DNA of 64,000 bases from Scatomonas sp963930955 (GCA_963930955.1 OZ006967.1:2108001-2172000), one strand, 5' to 3'; positions 24,907 to 33,689 are shown, counted from the stretch's first letter. The notes: generated by a model from the sequence alone, not told the origin. A program made the numbers and translations.

Positions 24907-25911
24907 CTATGATTCTTTTGCCGGTTGGATCCCCAGATGGGCATAGGCCGCCGGAAGAGCGATCCGGCCTCTGGGCGTCCGGCTTAGAAAGCCGTGCTGC
25001 AGCAGGTAGGGTTCGTACACATCTTCAATGGTGCCGCTGTCCTCTCCCACAGCTGCCGCCAGAGTATCCAGGCCAACCGGACCTCCGGAAAATTTCTGTA
25101 TGATGGTCCGCAGCAGCAGGCGATCGATCTGATCCAATCCGTTTTTATCCACTTCCAGCAGATCCAGAGCCAGAGAAGCGGTTTCCCTGGTAATCCTGCC
25201 GTTGTAGCGGACCTGGGCGAAATCCCGTACCCGCTTCAGCAGACGATTGGCCAGTCTGGGAGTCCCCCGGGATCTTCTGGCAAGTTCCATGGCTCCCTCC
25301 GGATCAATTTCTACCCCCAGAACTTCCGCGGAACGAAGGATGATCGTCTGCAGTTCCTGGTCCGTATAAAACTCCAGGTGGTGGATCACGCCGAACCGGT
25401 CCCGAAGAGGCGCTGTCAAAAGTCCGGCCCTTGTGGTAGCCCCCACCAGGGTAAAAGGGGGCAGCTCCAGCCGGATAGATCTGGCGGAAGCTCCCTTGCC
25501 GATCATTATGTCAATGGCAAAGTCCTCCATGGCCGGATACAGAACCTCCTCTACCTGCCGGTTCAGCCGGTGGATCTCGTCTACAAAAAGGACATCCCCT
25601 TCCTTCAGCCCGTTTAATATGGCCGCGATCTCCCCCGGCTTTTCAATCGCCGGTCCGGAGGTGACCTTCATATGCACGCCCATCTCATTGGCGATAATCC
25701 CTGCCAGGGTGGTTTTTCCCAATCCGGGCGGCCCGTAAAACAAGACGTGGTCCAGTACATCTCCTCTCTGTTTCGCAGCTTCAATGTAAACCTTCAGATT
25801 TTCCTTGGTCTTCTCCTGCCCGATATAATCCTCTAAAAGCTGAGGCCGCAGGCTGCCCTCGATCCTTCTGTCTTCTTCTGTAATATCTGTAGTGATGATC
25901 CGCCTTTCCAT
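24907..25911 (-). CDS. ruvB: Holliday junction branch-migration helicase subunit RuvB
   Basis: The 334-residue AAA+ ATPase drives branch migration with RuvA. It has GPPGLGKTTLA at about 60-70, DEIHRLNRQVEE near 111-122, GATTRAGLL near 161 and the winged-helix C terminus ending in GFLSRTPRGRIA. Length is typical. The ATG has AAGGAG upstream and lies 9 bp after ruvA. Confidence 0.97.
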   Translation of the reverse strand: MERRIITTDITEEDRRIEGSLRPQLLEDYIGQEKTKENLKVYIEAAKQRGDVLDHVLFYGPPGLGKTTLAGIIANEMGVHMKVTSGPAIEKPGEIAAILNGLKEGDVLFVDEIHRLNRQVEEVLYPAMEDFAIDIMIGKGASARSIRLELPPFTLVGATTRAGLLTAPLRDRFGVIHHLEFYTDQELQTIILRSAEVLGVEIDPEGAMELARRSRGTPRLANRLLKRVRDFAQVRYNGRITRETASLALDLLEVDKNGLDQIDRLLLRTIIQKFSGGPVGLDTLAAAVGEDSGTIEDVYEPYLLQHGFLSRTPRGRIALPAAYAHLGIQPAKES

Positions 25912-25920
25912 GCCCGCTCC

Positions 25921-26529
25921 TTATAATACAAACTTCAGTGCAGCCTTGAGGATCGCCTCCGCATCCATATCCGAAGAGGCGGCCGCCTTTTTTACTGCCT
26001 GGAAAGCCTCTGTGCTGGAATATCCCAATGCCACCAGCGCCTGTACCGCTTCCTGGGACGCCTGGGAATCTGCCGGAGCACTCTCCTGTGCCGCGGCATG
26101 TTCCAGTTTCTTTTCGAAAGCCTCCTCCAGATTCCATTTATCCTTCAATTCCAGGATCAGCTTCTGGGCTGTCTTTTTTCCTACGCCGGGAGCCTTGGAG
26201 AGGGCTGCCGCGTCTTCCGAGAGAACAGCAAAGCGCAGCTCATCCGCAGTCATCCCGGAGAGGATCCCCAGAGCCGCCTTAGGGCCAATGCCGTTTACTC
26301 CCAGCAGCAGTTTAAACACCTCCAGATCATCCTCTGTAAAAAAGCCATACAGCTGCAGCGCGTCCTCTTTTACATGCAGATAGGTATAAATTTTCACCTG
26401 ATCTCCCGGCCTCGCCCCACGGCTCAGGCTTTCCGCCGCCATAAAAATCCGGTATCCCATACCGCCCCGGTCCAGCAGCAGGGTATCGCCCCGGATTTCT
26501 TCTACCGTTCCCTTTATATATCCAATCAT
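25921..26529 (-). CDS. ruvA: Holliday junction DNA helicase subunit RuvA
   Basis: The 202-residue protein binds Holliday junctions and recruits RuvB. It begins MIGYIKGTVEEI, contains the helix-hairpin-helix segments NGIGPKAALGIL and PGVGKKTAQKLILELKDK, and ends with the RuvB-binding domain (QEAVQALVALGYSSTEAFQAV, split across residues 160-180). ruvA-ruvB are adjacent as usual. A GGAGTAAAG site precedes the ATG. The ruvC gene is not next to them in this window. Confidence 0.97.
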   Translation of the reverse strand: MIGYIKGTVEEIRGDTLLLDRGGMGYRIFMAAESLSRGARPGDQVKIYTYLHVKEDALQLYGFFTEDDLEVFKLLLGVNGIGPKAALGILSGMTADELRFAVLSEDAAALSKAPGVGKKTAQKLILELKDKWNLEEAFEKKLEHAAAQESAPADSQASQEAVQALVALGYSSTEAFQAVKKAAASSDMDAEAILKAALKFVL

Positions 26530-26592
26530 CTGTCTTTACTCCGATTTCCGTCCTTCCATACCCGATTATCTTATCATAGGGAAACAGAAAAA

Positions 26593-27525
26593 TCAAACCA
26601 TGAGACTTGCCTCCGGAAATTTCTCCAGGAGTCCTTCCGCCTTTTCCAATCCCAGCAGCAGGCAGGAGGTGCTAAGAGCATCCCCTAAAAGTCCCTGACC
26701 GCAGACAATGGTCACCTGATCCAGGGATGTTTCCGCAGGATACCCGGTATCCGGATCCAGAATGTGGTGGTATCTTCTGCCTTCCCATTCAAAATACCGT
26801 TCGTAGGTTCCGGCAGAAATAACTCCCTGGTCCACTGCCTCCACCGTTCTTCCAATGGTTCCCCGGGGGGCAAAGGGCTCCTGAATTCCCACCACCCAGG
26901 GATCTCCCTCCGGGCTGCTTCCAAGCGTCATGACATTTCCGCCCAGATTAATCACAGCGCTGATCACTCCCTGCTCCTGCAGGTATTTCTTCAGCTTATC
27001 GGAAATGTAACCCTTGGCCAGGGCCCCCAGATCCAGCTGGGTGTCCTCCCGTTCAAAGCAGAGGGTACGCCCCTCCAGGCGGATGGAGGATCCATCCACA
27101 TGGGCCATGGCTTCCTTTATCTCCCGGTCTTCCGGCGGTTCCTGTCTCCCTCCGGAAAAATCCCACAGGTCGCTTAAGGGCGCCACAGTAATATCCAGCT
27201 TCCCCTCTGTAAGTTCGTAAAATCGGATTCCTGTCCTCACTACCGCGGCCAGATCCTCCGACAATTCTACACGGCTGCTTTCCCGATGGTTCACCTGGTA
27301 CAGTTCACTGTCCTCCCGGGTTCTGCTGAAAATTTTCTCCATTTTCCCGCAGAGCTCGTAGCATCCCTCCAGCAGCCGCCCGCTGCCGTCTCCCAGGATC
27401 TGAAAGGAAACAACGGTATCGAAATAATAGGCGGTACCCTCTTCCAATTCCTGCTTTTCCCCGGAACAGCCCCACAGCCCTGTCAAAAGAGCTGCAGACA
27501 GGAGCAGCGAAAGCCATTTTACCAT
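26593..27525 (-). CDS. apbE: FAD:protein FMN transferase ApbE (lipoprotein)
   Basis: The 310-residue protein attaches FMN covalently to Thr/Ser residues of target proteins from the FAD substrate. It starts with a lipoprotein signal (SLLLSAALLTGLWGCSG, lipobox Cys near residue 20) and contains GALAKGYISDK near 182, INLGGNVMTLG near 208 and the conserved AxGAxxHHIxDPxTGY-like segment RYHHILDPDTGYPAE near 255. Its start overlaps the rnfB stop by 7 bp (ATGGTAA), so it is translationally coupled to the Rnf operon. RnfG and RnfD carry the target motif SGAT, making them the likely acceptors. Length is normal. Confidence 0.93.
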   Translation of the reverse strand: MVKWLSLLLSAALLTGLWGCSGEKQELEEGTAYYFDTVVSFQILGDGSGRLLEGCYELCGKMEKIFSRTREDSELYQVNHRESSRVELSEDLAAVVRTGIRFYELTEGKLDITVAPLSDLWDFSGGRQEPPEDREIKEAMAHVDGSSIRLEGRTLCFEREDTQLDLGALAKGYISDKLKKYLQEQGVISAVINLGGNVMTLGSSPEGDPWVVGIQEPFAPRGTIGRTVEAVDQGVISAGTYERYFEWEGRRYHHILDPDTGYPAETSLDQVTIVCGQGLLGDALSTSCLLLGLEKAEGLLEKFPEASLMV

Positions 27526-28310
27526 TTTATGATGCACTTTCTCGGGCACTGCTCCGCGCAGATCCCGCAGCCGGTACACAGCTTGTAATCAATACGGGCC
27601 ACCCCGTCCTGCAGGGTGATGGCGCCGGCAGGACAGTTTTTCTCGCATTTTTTACAGCCGATGCAGCCGCTTCCGCAAACCTCCATCACTGCTTTGCCCT
27701 TGTCCCTGGAACTGCAGGCCACATGATACACAGAGTCGTAGGGTACCAGCTGGATCAGGCCTCTGGGACAGGCTTTTACGCAGGCCCCGCAGGCTTTACA
27801 TGCCTCCCGGTCCACATAAGCCGCTCCGCCCCGGATTTCCAGGGCTCCAAACTGGCAGGCTTTTACGCAGCTGCCGTACCCCAGGCAGCCGAAACGGCAG
27901 CTTTTAGAACCTCCTCCCGGCAGCAGGGATGCCATTCTGCAGTCCTCCACCCCTGTATACGCATACTGTTCTCCTGCCGTATCACAGGTTCCTCTGCAGG
28001 CTACATAAGCCGTCATCCTCAGGGCCTCTCCTGCTTCCTGGCCCATGATCGCTCCGATTTTCTGAGCCACCGGAGCCCCGCCCACAGGACAGACCGTGAC
28101 AGGGGCGGCGCCGGAAACCACCGCCGCAGCCGCGCCGTCGCAGCCGGGATACCCGCAGCCGCCGCAGTTATTTCCGGGAAGGGCTTCCCGGACCAGGGCT
28201 TCTCTTTCATCCGTTTCCACAGCGAATTTCTTCCCCGCCAGGCTTAAAACCAGACCGATGAGCAGGCCGCAGCCGCCTACCACCAGTACGGAGATTAATA
28301 TCATTTCCAT
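27519..28310 (-). CDS. rnfB: Rnf electron transport complex subunit B (ferredoxin-type)
   Basis: The 263-residue protein has an N-terminal membrane anchor, then the 4Fe-4S motif NNCGGCGYPGC near 48-58 with a more distal Cys, and several 4Fe-4S ferredoxin motifs (ACKACGACVKACP; GCIGCKKCEKNCP; CTGCGICAEQCP). RnfB passes electrons from reduced ferredoxin into the complex. It is the last rnf gene, 18 bp after rnfA, and precedes apbE by a 7-bp overlap. GAGAGGAG precedes the start. Confidence 0.96.
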   Translation of the reverse strand: MEMILISVLVVGGCGLLIGLVLSLAGKKFAVETDEREALVREALPGNNCGGCGYPGCDGAAAAVVSGAAPVTVCPVGGAPVAQKIGAIMGQEAGEALRMTAYVACRGTCDTAGEQYAYTGVEDCRMASLLPGGGSKSCRFGCLGYGSCVKACQFGALEIRGGAAYVDREACKACGACVKACPRGLIQLVPYDSVYHVACSSRDKGKAVMEVCGSGCIGCKKCEKNCPAGAITLQDGVARIDYKLCTGCGICAEQCPRKCIIKW

Positions 28311-28328
28311 AATTCAAGTTCTCCTCTC

Positions 28329-28904
28329 TCAGATGATACCGGAAAAACCGAAAAACGCAATGGACATCAACATAGCAGTCAGAAGCACAATGGGCATGCC
28401 CTGAAAAGCTTTTGGAACATCGTTGTACTCCATCTTTTCCCGGAGGCCTGCCATCAGCACAATGGCAATGGTAAAGCCAAGAGCCGTGGCAAAGCCATTG
28501 ACCACCCCTTCCAGAATCGTATAATTGCTCTGCACATTGATGATCGCCACACCCAGCACAGCACAATTGGTGGTGATCAGCGGCAGATAAACCCCCAGGG
28601 CCCGGTACAGGGAGGGGATGGATTTTTTCAAAAACATTTCCACCAGCTGTACCAGCGCAGCGATCACAAGGATGAAAACAATGGTCTGCAAATATTCCAC
28701 GCCGCATTTTACCAGGATAAATTTATAAATGATGCTGGTGCAAAGAGAAGAAAGGGTCAGTACAAAGATTACAGCTCCCCCCATGCCGGCGGCCGTATTC
28801 ATTTTTTTGGAAACCCCAAGAAACGCGCAGAGTCCCAGAAACTGGCTCAGCACCACATTATTGACCATGGCCGCTCCCACGGCGATCACAAGCAGCTGAC
28901 TCAT
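28329..28904 (-). CDS. rnfA: Rnf electron transport complex subunit A
   Basis: The 191-residue integral membrane protein has six hydrophobic segments. Hallmarks are VNNVVLSQFLGLCAFLGVSKK near the N terminus and TTNCAVLGVAIIN in the middle, each contributing to the Fe-S site shared by RnfA and RnfE. It overlaps rnfE by 4 bp (ATGA). Together with RnfD and RnfE it forms the ion-conducting membrane part of the complex. Confidence 0.95.
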   Translation of the reverse strand: MSQLLVIAVGAAMVNNVVLSQFLGLCAFLGVSKKMNTAAGMGGAVIFVLTLSSLCTSIIYKFILVKCGVEYLQTIVFILVIAALVQLVEMFLKKSIPSLYRALGVYLPLITTNCAVLGVAIINVQSNYTILEGVVNGFATALGFTIAIVLMAGLREKMEYNDVPKAFQGMPIVLLTAMLMSIAFFGFSGII

Positions 28905-29602
28905 ACCTTTTCCTCCTTATTATCCCGGCCGCTGCAGGTCCGTTTCCCGCAGCTTCCGCATGATGCGCATCCCTCCAGGCACCCCTGGCTCCTCCTGGAA
29001 GCTGGTTTGCCGCTTCGGATCTTATTCAGAAAGGCTACCAGCAGGGCAAGCACAAAGAAGGCGCCCGGCGCCATAATGAAAATATTCACCGGTTCGTAGG
29101 ATGCCGGCATCACCGGATACCCCAGCAGAGTTCCTGCTCCCAGCAATTCCCGGAAAGCGCCGATCGATACCAGGCCTATGGTAAATCCCAGCCCCATGCC
29201 GATTCCGTCAAAAATAGAGGGAAGCACCGGATTCTTTCCGGCATAGGCCTCCGCCCTTCCCAGGATGATACAGTTTACAACGATCAGGGGAATGTAAATG
29301 CCCAGAGCGTCATTCAGGCTGGGTATATACGCCTGCAGCAAAAATTCCACAATCGTCACAAAAGACGCCACTACACCGATATAGGCCGGCATCCGGACCC
29401 CGTCCGGAATGAATTTCCGGATCGCAGAGATCATCAGATTGGACAAGGTCAGGATTACCATGGTAGTAAGTCCCATACCGATACCGTTCATTACTGAAGT
29501 CGTCACCGCCAGAGTAGGACACATACCGATCATCATTACAAAGGTAGGATTTTCTTTTACAATTCCATTATACAGCCGTTCTGCCGGCGTATTTGCTTTC
29601 AT
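28901..29602 (-). CDS. rnfE: Rnf electron transport complex subunit E, with a cysteine-rich tail
   Basis: The 233-residue membrane protein has the RnfE features FVMMIGMCPTLAVTTSVMNG, LIVVNCIILGRAEAYA and GIGMGLGFTIGLV, with about six helices. The last roughly 30 residues are hydrophilic and contain five cysteines in the pattern C-x3-C-x2-C-x2-C-x4-C (GCLEGCASCGSCGKRTC), which is not part of the RnfE fold as I know it. A metal or Fe-S site at the cytoplasmic end is possible but is inference. The gene overlaps rnfG and rnfA by 4 bp each. Confidence 0.95.
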   Translation of the reverse strand: MKANTPAERLYNGIVKENPTFVMMIGMCPTLAVTTSVMNGIGMGLTTMVILTLSNLMISAIRKFIPDGVRMPAYIGVVASFVTIVEFLLQAYIPSLNDALGIYIPLIVVNCIILGRAEAYAGKNPVLPSIFDGIGMGLGFTIGLVSIGAFRELLGAGTLLGYPVMPASYEPVNIFIMAPGAFFVLALLVAFLNKIRSGKPASRRSQGCLEGCASCGSCGKRTCSGRDNKEEKV

Positions 29603-30207
29603 TCTGCCGTCCCTCCTTCTCCGGTCAGCAGATCAAAGGCCGTAAGTCCGGCGTTTACTGCTCCGGTTACTGCGCTGCTGGTTATGGTAGCACCGCTTAA
29701 GGCATCGATTTCACCTTCCTGGGAAGCTCCGTTTTTAGTCACCACAAAAGATTCCACCTGTTTTCCCTGGAACTGGCTTTTAAATTCCTGTGTATCCGCC
29801 CGCATACCAAGGCCTGCCGTCTCCTCAATGCTCAGAAAATCAATTCCCTGCAGGGTCCTGTCCATGGAGATTCCCATAGCGATCTGAATGTCCCCGCCGT
29901 AGCCTTCCGGCGTGGTTACCGTCAGCACATAGCCCAGTGTTTCTCCGGCCCCATCCAGAGCCAGAACCGCCTCATCCAGGCGCACCCCGGAAAGCCCTTC
30001 GTCCATGGCCTCCCTTTCCCCGGCCGCCAGTTCCAGAACCTCATAACGCTCTGCGGAAGGATAAACATTTTCATATGCTTCTTCTTTCTTCAGCTGCTCC
30101 TGCCGGGCAATAGGTTCCGCTGTTACGTGATGGACCACGCCCAGCAGCACGCCCATGATTACTGTAATCACCGTCAGGGAAAGGGTGTTTTTCAAAATTC
30201 CCTTCAT
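29599..30207 (-). CDS. rnfG: Rnf electron transport complex subunit G (flavoprotein)
   Basis: The 202-residue protein has one N-terminal membrane helix (LSLTVITVIMGVLLGVVHHV) and an extracytoplasmic FMN-binding domain. The flavinylation motif LSGATITSSAV sits near residues 174-184; the Thr in SGAT is the expected FMN-acceptor, consistent with ApbE encoded downstream. GYGGDIQIAMGI and GLGMRADTQEFKSQF are conserved in the domain. Start codons overlap rnfD and rnfE by ATGA-type 4-bp overlaps, so it is translated in series. Confidence 0.95.
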   Translation of the reverse strand: MKGILKNTLSLTVITVIMGVLLGVVHHVTAEPIARQEQLKKEEAYENVYPSAERYEVLELAAGEREAMDEGLSGVRLDEAVLALDGAGETLGYVLTVTTPEGYGGDIQIAMGISMDRTLQGIDFLSIEETAGLGMRADTQEFKSQFQGKQVESFVVTKNGASQEGEIDALSGATITSSAVTGAVNAGLTAFDLLTGEGGTAE

Positions 30208-31175
30208 GCCGTTTTTCCTCCTCTCTTCTTCCTGCAGCCGAAACCGGCGGGAAGTGTCAGCTTTTCAATGAGAGGAACCAGCAGGTTTGAGAAGATAATG
30301 GCGTAGGATACGCCCTCCGCGGAACCTCCGTAAAAACGGAACAGCCCTGTCAGCAGACCCAGCAGGATCCCATATACGATACGGCCGTATTTTGTGATTG
30401 GACTAGTTACGTAGTCGGTTGCCATGAACCAGGCTCCCAGCATCAAGCCGCCGCCCAGCAGCTCCGCCGCCAGAAAGTGCAGGTCGAACCCGCGGCCGCC
30501 CAGCAGCAGTGTGAAGGCTGAAAAACTTCCCAGATACAGCAGAGGGATCCACAGGCGGATCACTCCCATTGCAGCCAGAAAAACTCCTCCGATCAAAATT
30601 GCCAGAGCGGAAGTTTCCCCGATGGTTCCCTTCGTATTGCCCAGAAACATACTTAAAAGATCTGCTGTTCCGCCGGCCTTCAGTTCCGCCAGGGGCGTAG
30701 CGCCGGAGACAGTATCCACAATCCGGGAAGCCGCTGCCTGGCTGACGGAGAAATCCGTCATACGTCCGGCAAAGGATATCAGCAGAAAGCACCGGCCTGC
30801 CAGAGCGGGATTCATAAAATTCTGCCCCAGCCCTCCGAACAGCTGTTTCACAACCAGTATGGCAAAGACGCTGCCCAGCACCGGCATCCACAGGGGAACC
30901 GACACAGGAAGATTCATTCCCAGCAGCAAGCCGGTAACAATAGCGCTTCCGTCCTTTACTGTCACCGGTTTTTTCATAAATTTTTCATACAGCCCCTCTG
31001 TGGCCACTGCCGCGGCTACAGAAACCGCCATGACTGCCGCCGCATAAGGTCCGAAAACCCAGATCCCGGCACAGGCCGCTGGCAGAAGCGCCAAAATCAC
31101 CAGCACCATCAGGTTGCTGGTCTTTACCTTTGCCCGGACATGGGGCGAAGAAGATACGTGCAGTAATTTTTCCAT
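30204..31175 (-). CDS. rnfD: Rnf electron transport complex subunit D
   Basis: The 323-residue integral membrane protein has about nine to ten helices. It contains LLGMNLPVSVPLWMPVLGS, GGLGQNFMNPALAGRCFLL and the flavinylation motif VSGATPLAELK near 170, whose Thr is the likely covalent FMN site. An in-frame GTG at 31190 would overlap the rnfC stop. The ATG at 31175 has AGGTGGGAG just upstream and is preferred. It is second in the operon. Confidence 0.95.
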   Translation of the reverse strand: MEKLLHVSSSPHVRAKVKTSNLMVLVILALLPAACAGIWVFGPYAAAVMAVSVAAAVATEGLYEKFMKKPVTVKDGSAIVTGLLLGMNLPVSVPLWMPVLGSVFAILVVKQLFGGLGQNFMNPALAGRCFLLISFAGRMTDFSVSQAAASRIVDTVSGATPLAELKAGGTADLLSMFLGNTKGTIGETSALAILIGGVFLAAMGVIRLWIPLLYLGSFSAFTLLLGGRGFDLHFLAAELLGGGLMLGAWFMATDYVTSPITKYGRIVYGILLGLLTGLFRFYGGSAEGVSYAIIFSNLLVPLIEKLTLPAGFGCRKKRGGKTA

Positions 31176-31186
31176 GGTCTCCCACC

Positions 31187-32512
31187 TCACCCTTTCTTCC
31201 GTTTGGCCAGCAGAAGCCGCCGCATAGATTTAATCGACTGGGAAAGCTGGCGCTTGGCCGGGCAGACGTAGCTGCAGCAGCCGCACTCGCAGCATTCCAT
31301 GCCGTGATATTTTAAAAACTGTTCTTCATTTCCGTGATCCGCGAATACCGCCAATCTGGCCGGCAGAACCCCTCCGGGACAGACCTCCGCGCATCTTCCG
31401 CAGTTCACGCAGGCCGTGGTCACCTGCTCCGCTACCGGATCCCGGCGGAACAGAAGCAGCGCTGAAGAGGTTTTTGTAACGACTGTATTCAGATCAAAAA
31501 GGGCATTTCCCATCATGGGCCCGCCGGCGATGATCTTTTCCGGCTCCTTTTCTGTTCCGCCTGCCGCTTCCAGCACTTCTCTGTAAAGCATTCCCGTTGG
31601 GACTACAAAATTCCCGGGAGCGGCGGCCGCATCTCCTGTAACCGTCATGGTACAATCCATAAGCGGTTCTCCCAGGGCCACTGCTTTATAAACGGACACT
31701 GCCGTCTCCACATTATCCACAATACAGCCTACGTCTGCCGGCAGCATGGAGGAATTAATCTTCCTTCCTGTAGCCGCATAAATCAGCATACGTTCCGCGC
31801 CCTGAGGATATTTGGTTTTCAAAAGCTGTACCCGGATGTTCGGGAGTTCCCGGCTGGCTTCCTCCAGGGCTCTGGCACAGTCTTTTTTATTATCTTCAAC
31901 ACAGATAATTCCCTCTGCCCCCGGGAAAATCCGCAGGAGGATCTGAAGTCCCTGTACCACAAGTTCCGGATTTTCCAGCATTCGGCGGTAATCGGTGGTG
32001 AGATAGGGCTCGCACTCCGCGCCGTTTATAAGGACCCGGTCAATCCTGGAAGGATCTTTGGGAGAAAGCTTTACATGAGTCGGAAAACCTGCGCCTCCCT
32101 GCCCGATGACGCCGGCCTCCGCAATCCGTTTAAGGATTTCTTCCCCGGAAAGGTTCTCCCAGTCCGCCGGCTCATAGGGGATCTCCCGCATTTCCCCATC
32201 ATTTTCTATGACTATGCAGTCCGACAGGCCCCCGGCAGGCATCCGCATAGGCTGAATCTTTTGTACGGTGCCGGATACACTGGCGTGAACCGGCGCCGAA
32301 ACAAATCCGCCGGCTTCTGCGATCTTCTGGCCCCGGAGCACCTGGTCCCCGGATTTTACCATTGGAACCGCCGGAGCGCCTCCATGCTGAGCCAGAGAAT
32401 AATAAAGCACCTCCCCGGCCCGGATCGGACGCAGGGGGCACTCTGCCGACAGTTTCTTGCCGTCATCCGGATGGACGCCGCCCCGAAATGTCTTCAAGCT
32501 GAATTTTCTCAT
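31187..32512 (-). CDS. rnfC: Rnf electron transport complex subunit C
   Basis: The 441-residue soluble subunit oxidises or reduces NAD. It has the N-terminal GGVHP region, the NADH/FMN-binding GQGGAGFPTHVKL near 139-151, GAECEPYLTTDYRRML, and two C-terminal 4Fe-4S motifs (CVNCGRCAEVCP; CCECGCCSYVCP). It is the first gene of rnfCDGEAB. Its leader carries a 14-bp-arm hairpin at 32543-32576 and a divergent promoter shared with the yprB-like gene. Confidence 0.96.
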   Translation of the reverse strand: MRKFSLKTFRGGVHPDDGKKLSAECPLRPIRAGEVLYYSLAQHGGAPAVPMVKSGDQVLRGQKIAEAGGFVSAPVHASVSGTVQKIQPMRMPAGGLSDCIVIENDGEMREIPYEPADWENLSGEEILKRIAEAGVIGQGGAGFPTHVKLSPKDPSRIDRVLINGAECEPYLTTDYRRMLENPELVVQGLQILLRIFPGAEGIICVEDNKKDCARALEEASRELPNIRVQLLKTKYPQGAERMLIYAATGRKINSSMLPADVGCIVDNVETAVSVYKAVALGEPLMDCTMTVTGDAAAAPGNFVVPTGMLYREVLEAAGGTEKEPEKIIAGGPMMGNALFDLNTVVTKTSSALLLFRRDPVAEQVTTACVNCGRCAEVCPGGVLPARLAVFADHGNEEQFLKYHGMECCECGCCSYVCPAKRQLSQSIKSMRRLLLAKRKKG

Positions 32513-32542
32513 TCTAAATACCCATCCTTTTATGATACCTCC

Positions 32543-32576
32543 GGCGGGAACAGAACGGTATTGTTCTTTTCCCGCC
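32543..32576. promoter_or_regulatory. Stem-loop in the rnfC leader
   Basis: GGCGGGAACAGAAC (32543-32556) pairs with GTTCTTTTCCCGCC (32563-32576), 14-bp arms with one mismatch and a 6-nt loop. On the minus strand it falls between the -10-like TATAAT (32591-32596) and the rnfC ribosome site. There is no T run after it on either strand, so it is not a standard terminator. Confidence 0.55.
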
Positions 32577-32590
32577 GAGAATTTTGTGCT

Positions 32591-32596
32591 ATTATA
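32591..32596. promoter_or_regulatory. Shared -10 box of divergent rnfC / yprB-like promoters
   Basis: ATTATA reads as TATAAT on the minus strand toward rnfC. The overlapping TATTAT (32590-32595) serves the plus strand, with TTTTCC 17 bp upstream for the yprB-like gene. The -35 for rnfC would fall near the yprB-like start and is poor. Confidence 0.35.
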
Positions 32597-32618
32597 TCAC
32601 AGAAAGGAGAAAAACGCC

Positions 32619-33689
32619 ATGGTTATCAGAGAATTATCTATTCCGCTTCCGGATCCCCTGACCCAAAATTATCTGGATCTTCAGAAAAACGGGCTTTTTT
32701 TTGATATTGAAACCACAGGACTCTCCTGGCGCTCTTCTCATCTATATATGATCGGCGCCGCTTTCCGGCAAAAGGGCGGCTGGACGCTGCGGCAATGGTT
32801 TCTGGAGAAACCTCAGGAAGAAAAAGAACTGCTGGAACAGTTTTCCGCTTTCTGCAGGCAGTTTTCCAGTGTGATCCACTATAACGGACAAACATTTGAT
32901 CTTCCTTATCTGATCCATAAATACAGCTTCTATCAGCTGGACAATCCTTTTTCCGAAAAGGAAAGCCTGGATCTATACCGGATCCTCCGGCCCTGGCAGC
33001 GGCTACTGGGACTTTCATCTCTGAAGCAGAGGGACGCGGAAGCTTTTCTCGGTATTTCCAGAGAGGATGTCTGTTCGGGAGAAGAATTAATCTCCTGCTA
33101 TCATAAGTATCTTCGCACAGGGGCAGGGAATCTTTTGGAGCTTCTTTTTCTTCACAACCGGGACGATGTGCTGGGACTTATGCAGCTGCTTCCCCTGCTT
33201 GGTTTTCAGGGACTCCGGAACGGACAATTTTCCCTGGACTCCGGCGCATATAAAAAGGGAGAACTTCTGCTCTCCCTGCATCTGTCTCTCCCCCTCCCCT
33301 CTCCGGTTGGTCTGGCTTCCTCTTCCTGCCGCCTGTCCGCCTCCGGAGAAAACCTTCTTTTGTCCGTTTCTTCCAGAGAGGGAGAACTGAAACATTTTTT
33401 TGACTCTTATAAAGATTATTATTATCTGCCCCAGGAGGACTGTGCGGTCCACAAAAGCGTAGGCGCCTTTGTAGACCGGGAATTCCGTCAGAGGGCTACT
33501 GCCCGGACCTGTTACCAGAAATGTTCTGGCATCTTCCTTCCCCAGCCGGAAATTCTGGTGCAGCCCGCATTTTACCAGGAATATGGAACCTCTCCCGCCT
33601 GGTTTCTTTTTCAGGAGTCATTTCTGGAGGACTCAGAACTCCTGCTGCAGTATGCCCGTTCCATACTTCACTGGCTGCTGGCAGCCTGA
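32619..33689 (+). CDS. YprB-like ribonuclease H-fold 3'-5' exonuclease
   Basis: The 356-residue protein has an RNase H-like exonuclease domain of about 200 residues with FFDIETTGLSW near 27-37 (first acidic DxE motif), YNGQTFDLPYLIHKY near 89-103 and LFLHNRDDVLGLMQLL near 180-195. These match the YprB (RNase_H_2) family. The C-terminal 150 residues are less conserved. AGAAAGGAG precedes the ATG at 32619. It is transcribed divergently from rnfC and its last 22 bp overlap the opposing GH3 gene. The nucleic acid substrate is not known. Confidence 0.83.
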   Translation: MVIRELSIPLPDPLTQNYLDLQKNGLFFDIETTGLSWRSSHLYMIGAAFRQKGGWTLRQWFLEKPQEEKELLEQFSAFCRQFSSVIHYNGQTFDLPYLIHKYSFYQLDNPFSEKESLDLYRILRPWQRLLGLSSLKQRDAEAFLGISREDVCSGEELISCYHKYLRTGAGNLLELLFLHNRDDVLGLMQLLPLLGFQGLRNGQFSLDSGAYKKGELLLSLHLSLPLPSPVGLASSSCRLSASGENLLLSVSSREGELKHFFDSYKDYYYLPQEDCAVHKSVGAFVDREFRQRATARTCYQKCSGIFLPQPEILVQPAFYQEYGTSPAWFLFQESFLEDSELLLQYARSILHWLLAA

